From Deltaproteobacteria bacterium (GTDB lineage: Bacteria > Myxococcota_A > UBA9042 > DTJE01), in the NCBI GenBank assembly GCA_016784945.1, contig JADHTP010000162.1, forward strand, positions 1-7,238: DNA of 7,238 nucleotides, in the 5' to 3' direction. The position numbers and the translations under genes were made by a program. Position 1 is the first letter of the stretch. Each line of letters starts with the position of its first letter. Of this stretch, positions 5,918 through 7,238 are shown piece after piece. The notes below the pieces were generated by a model. The model made no database searches. It was not told the origin of the DNA and saw nothing but the letters and a program-made list of their open reading frames with translations.

Positions 5918-6128
5918 TGAACTCCCCGAGGAAAGGGCCTGACGAATCTGTGCGCATTATTGCCTATCCTGAGTTGCCTGAAAAGGGATGTGAAGAAGTG
6001 AAGCGCCCCTTTTTTTCAATGCGTTCACCGATCAACGATCACCGATCAACGATCAAACGATCAACTACGCTCACCCCGTGATAGGCTCCCCACATGACTG
6101 TTGTTGATTACTGATGGGATGGCGTGCC
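5918..6128. other. Divergent intergenic region between kinase and small lipoprotein
   Basis: This stretch separates the starts of two divergent genes and should carry a promoter for each, but I see no convincing -35/-10 pair or sigma-54 site on either strand. It contains a run of seven T (6010-6016) and the heptamer tract at 6026-6065. No coding frame in it has acceptable composition. Confidence 0.4.
6026..6065. repeat. Heptamer tandem repeat with 14-bp higher-order unit
   Basis: CACCGATCAACGAT occurs twice in direct tandem (6026-6039, 6040-6053), followed by CAAACGATCAAC with one extra A. Each 14-mer is two heptamers (CACCGAT plus CAACGAT), so a duplication of a two-unit block is visible. 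The core ATCAACG is identical to that of the tract at 170-195. It lies upstream of the small lipoprotein gene and of the divergent kinase gene. Confidence 0.85.
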
Positions 6129-6359
6129 ATGCGAGTTTCCTGGTTCCTGTCGGTCGTCGGGTCCGTTGGCCTGGCAATGACAGCGTGCGGCGGCGGTACG
6201 TCCGTCCCGGTGGAACCGTTCACGGTGCAAATAGCCGGGATTCCCGCCGAGTCGGGCTCCGCCGGGGCCCTGCTGTCCATGCCGCCGTTCAGCCCGGCCG
6301 ACAAGCGCGGCCTGATGAAGGTGGAAGCGGGCATACCGGGTCAGCCGCTGTTCGAGTGA
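6129..6359 (+). CDS. Small lipoprotein of unknown function
   Basis: Protein of 76 residues. The ATG at 6129 is preferred to one at 6114 because it gives a compact lipoprotein signal (MRVSWFLSVVGSVGLAMTAC, Cys20) and has GGGATGG just upstream, whereas 6114 has no ribosome binding site. The mature part is about 57 residues: a Gly-rich start, then a hydrophobic and proline-rich stretch (PVEPFTVQIAGIPAESG), a short segment LLSMPPFSPADKRGLMKVEA and the end IPGQPLFE. No family is recognised. It is predicted to be anchored in the outer or inner membrane. rmuC starts 22 bases after its stop on the same strand, so the two are probably cotranscribed, although no functional link to RmuC is known to me. 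Confidence 0.65.
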   Translation: MRVSWFLSVVGSVGLAMTACGGGTSVPVEPFTVQIAGIPAESGSAGALLSMPPFSPADKRGLMKVEAGIPGQPLFE

Positions 6360-6380
6360 TCACCGTCCGGGGAGTGGCGC

Positions 6381-7153
6381 ATGGAATATTTCGTCGGATT
6401 CATCATCGGTCTTGCCGTGGGCGTGGGCCTGGCCCTGTTGCTGGGACACCTGCGTTCACAAGCCCTGGAGGCCCGGACGGAGCAGACCTTCAAGGCCCTG
6501 GCCGTGGACGCGCTGGACAGCAATACGGGCCGACTGGTGAAGGAGGTGGAAACCACCCTGGATGCCAAGAAGGCCCTGATCGACGCGTCGTTGAAGGTGG
6601 CGAACGAGAGGCTGGCCGAGGTCCGCCGTTTCCTGGAGGAGTCCGAAAAGAGCCGGCATGGTGACTTCCGCAAGCTGGGTACGGCCGTTGCCGACCTCAG
6701 CCAGACCACGGGCGAACTGCACCGGATCCTGGGTAGCACCCAGCGGCGGGGCATGTGGGGAGAGCGCATGGCCGAAGACATCCTGAACCTGGCCGGGCTC
6801 CAGGAAGGGGTGAACTACCGGAAGCAATCGGCTGGTGATGCGGAATCGGGCCGTCCCGACTTCACATTCCTGCTCCCCAACGACCTCAAGCTGAACATGG
6901 ACGTGAAATTCCCCCTGGGTCACTACAAGGCGTGGCTGGATGCCGGGGAGGAAGGGGAAAGGAGCGCGAAGCTGAAGGACCTGGTCACGGCCGTGCGGGG
7001 CCACGTGAGGGAGGTGTCGCGGAGGGGCTACATCGACCCCGGGGCCCCGACCGTAAATTTCGTCCTGGTGTTCCTGCCTTCCGAACAGCTCCTGAGCCTG
7101 GTGCTGGAGGCGGAACCGGACCTCATGGACACGGCCCTGGGGATGAAGGTGGT
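6381..7153 (+). CDS. rmuC: RmuC family protein, 3'-truncated
   Basis: ATG at 6381 with GGGGAG six bases upstream. About 258 residues read as RmuC: an N-terminal membrane segment (4-22), a helical coiled-coil-like region (about 25-120), RRGMWGERMAEDIL (122-135), NYRKQS (145-150), RPDFTFLLPN (158-167), LNMDVKFPLGHY (171-182) and the family-typical NFVLVFLPSEQLLSLVLEA (226-244). The RPD...MDVK residues (Asp160, Asp174, Lys176) correspond to the PD-(D/E)xK-like core that defines the family, whose members are linked to limiting recombination at inverted repeats; the biochemical activity is not firmly established. After GMKVV (about residue 258) the expected continuation (a segment like SPTTL and a long C-terminal helix) is absent. 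The frame stays open to the end of the window with unrelated residues, and a DnaK-like sequence is found there in another frame. Confidence 0.88.
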
Positions 7154-7238
7154 GATAAGAAAGATGGCACATCATCAGATGACATCAAAAAGGCAACTGA
7201 GGACCTCTCAACCGAAGCACAGGAGATTGGGAAGATTG
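7154..7238 (+). pseudogene. dnaK: DnaK C-terminal fragment fused to rmuC out of frame (partial)
   Basis: In the frame beginning at 7154 the sequence reads DKKDGTSSDDIKKATEDLS followed by TEAQEIGKI to the window edge. This has the form of the helical lid end of bacterial DnaK, which ends with an IKKATEEL-type helix and a KIGE/EIGKI-(M)Y motif. It is shifted relative to the RmuC frame and has no start of its own. The 85 bases are about 45% GC by hand count, against about 64% for the preceding 85, and third positions are only about half G/C, so it comes from DNA unlike the rest of the window. The likely causes are an assembly chimera or a recombination join. The assignment rests on 28 residues. 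Confidence 0.6.

Noticed and set aside
5981..6016. AAAAGGG ... CCCTTTT followed by a T run, like a terminator
   Set aside because: The stem is only 7 bp, mostly A-T, with a loop of about 19 bases, and on that strand no gene ends upstream of it; it lies between two divergent starts.
6456..7175. 239-codon minus-strand frame opposite rmuC
   Set aside because: Rich in His/Gln/Leu with no motifs, and opposite a clear RmuC reading; it also crosses the composition break at 7154.

Overview
The window looks like a fragment of a GC-rich, Gram-negative genome, probably a member of the old Deltaproteobacteria (Myxococcota-like), assembled from an environmental sample. The basis is high GC with strong G/C preference at third codon positions, GTG starts with AGGGGG-type ribosome binding sites, a secreted lipoprotein with a long Asp/Pro/Gly linker, a PAS-PAS hybrid histidine kinase, an HD-GYP protein, and 7-bp intergenic repeat tracts. 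The phylum is an inference; no marker gene settles it.

Layout. Positions 1-102 hold the 3' end of an unidentified + strand gene. Its stop codon lies inside a nested inverted repeat (96-164), which is followed by a heptamer repeat tract (170-195). A convergent lipoprotein esterase of the PHB-depolymerase/feruloyl-esterase type reads leftward (196-1320). It is divergent from an HD-GYP domain gene (1456-2502), across a gap that holds a decayed heptamer tract. A 35-codon signal-peptide-like ORF follows (2514-2621); the start of a SIR2-family deacylase gene (2614-3444) cuts across its end. On the minus strand a three-segment transmembrane hybrid histidine kinase with PAS, HisKA, HATPase and REC modules (3710-5917) is translationally coupled to a 90-codon gene (3441-3710). 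That small gene is interrupted by three same-direction frameshifts, and its stop overlaps the sirtuin stop. After a second clear heptamer tract (6026-6065) come a 76-residue lipoprotein (6129-6359) and an rmuC gene (6381 to about 7153).

How the genes relate. The HD-GYP protein (likely cyclic-di-nucleotide turnover), the hybrid kinase (membrane sensing and phosphorelay) and the SIR2 enzyme (NAD-dependent deacylation) are signalling or regulatory proteins. Only three pairs show operon-like arrangement: HD-GYP with the signal-peptide ORF, kinase with the broken small gene, and small lipoprotein with rmuC. No complete multi-gene system such as a defence island, CRISPR array, biosynthetic cluster or transposase is visible.

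The most notable observations are anomalies. The last 85 bases abandon RmuC and, in another frame, encode what reads as the C-terminal helical region of a DnaK from AT-richer DNA; this is either an assembly chimera or a recombination junction. The kinase-coupled 90-residue gene is intact except for three one-base losses. An AT-rich patch (about 35% GC by hand count over the first 60 bases of the sirtuin gene) coincides with the end of the signal-peptide ORF. Related heptamer repeats occupy three of the intergenic gaps.
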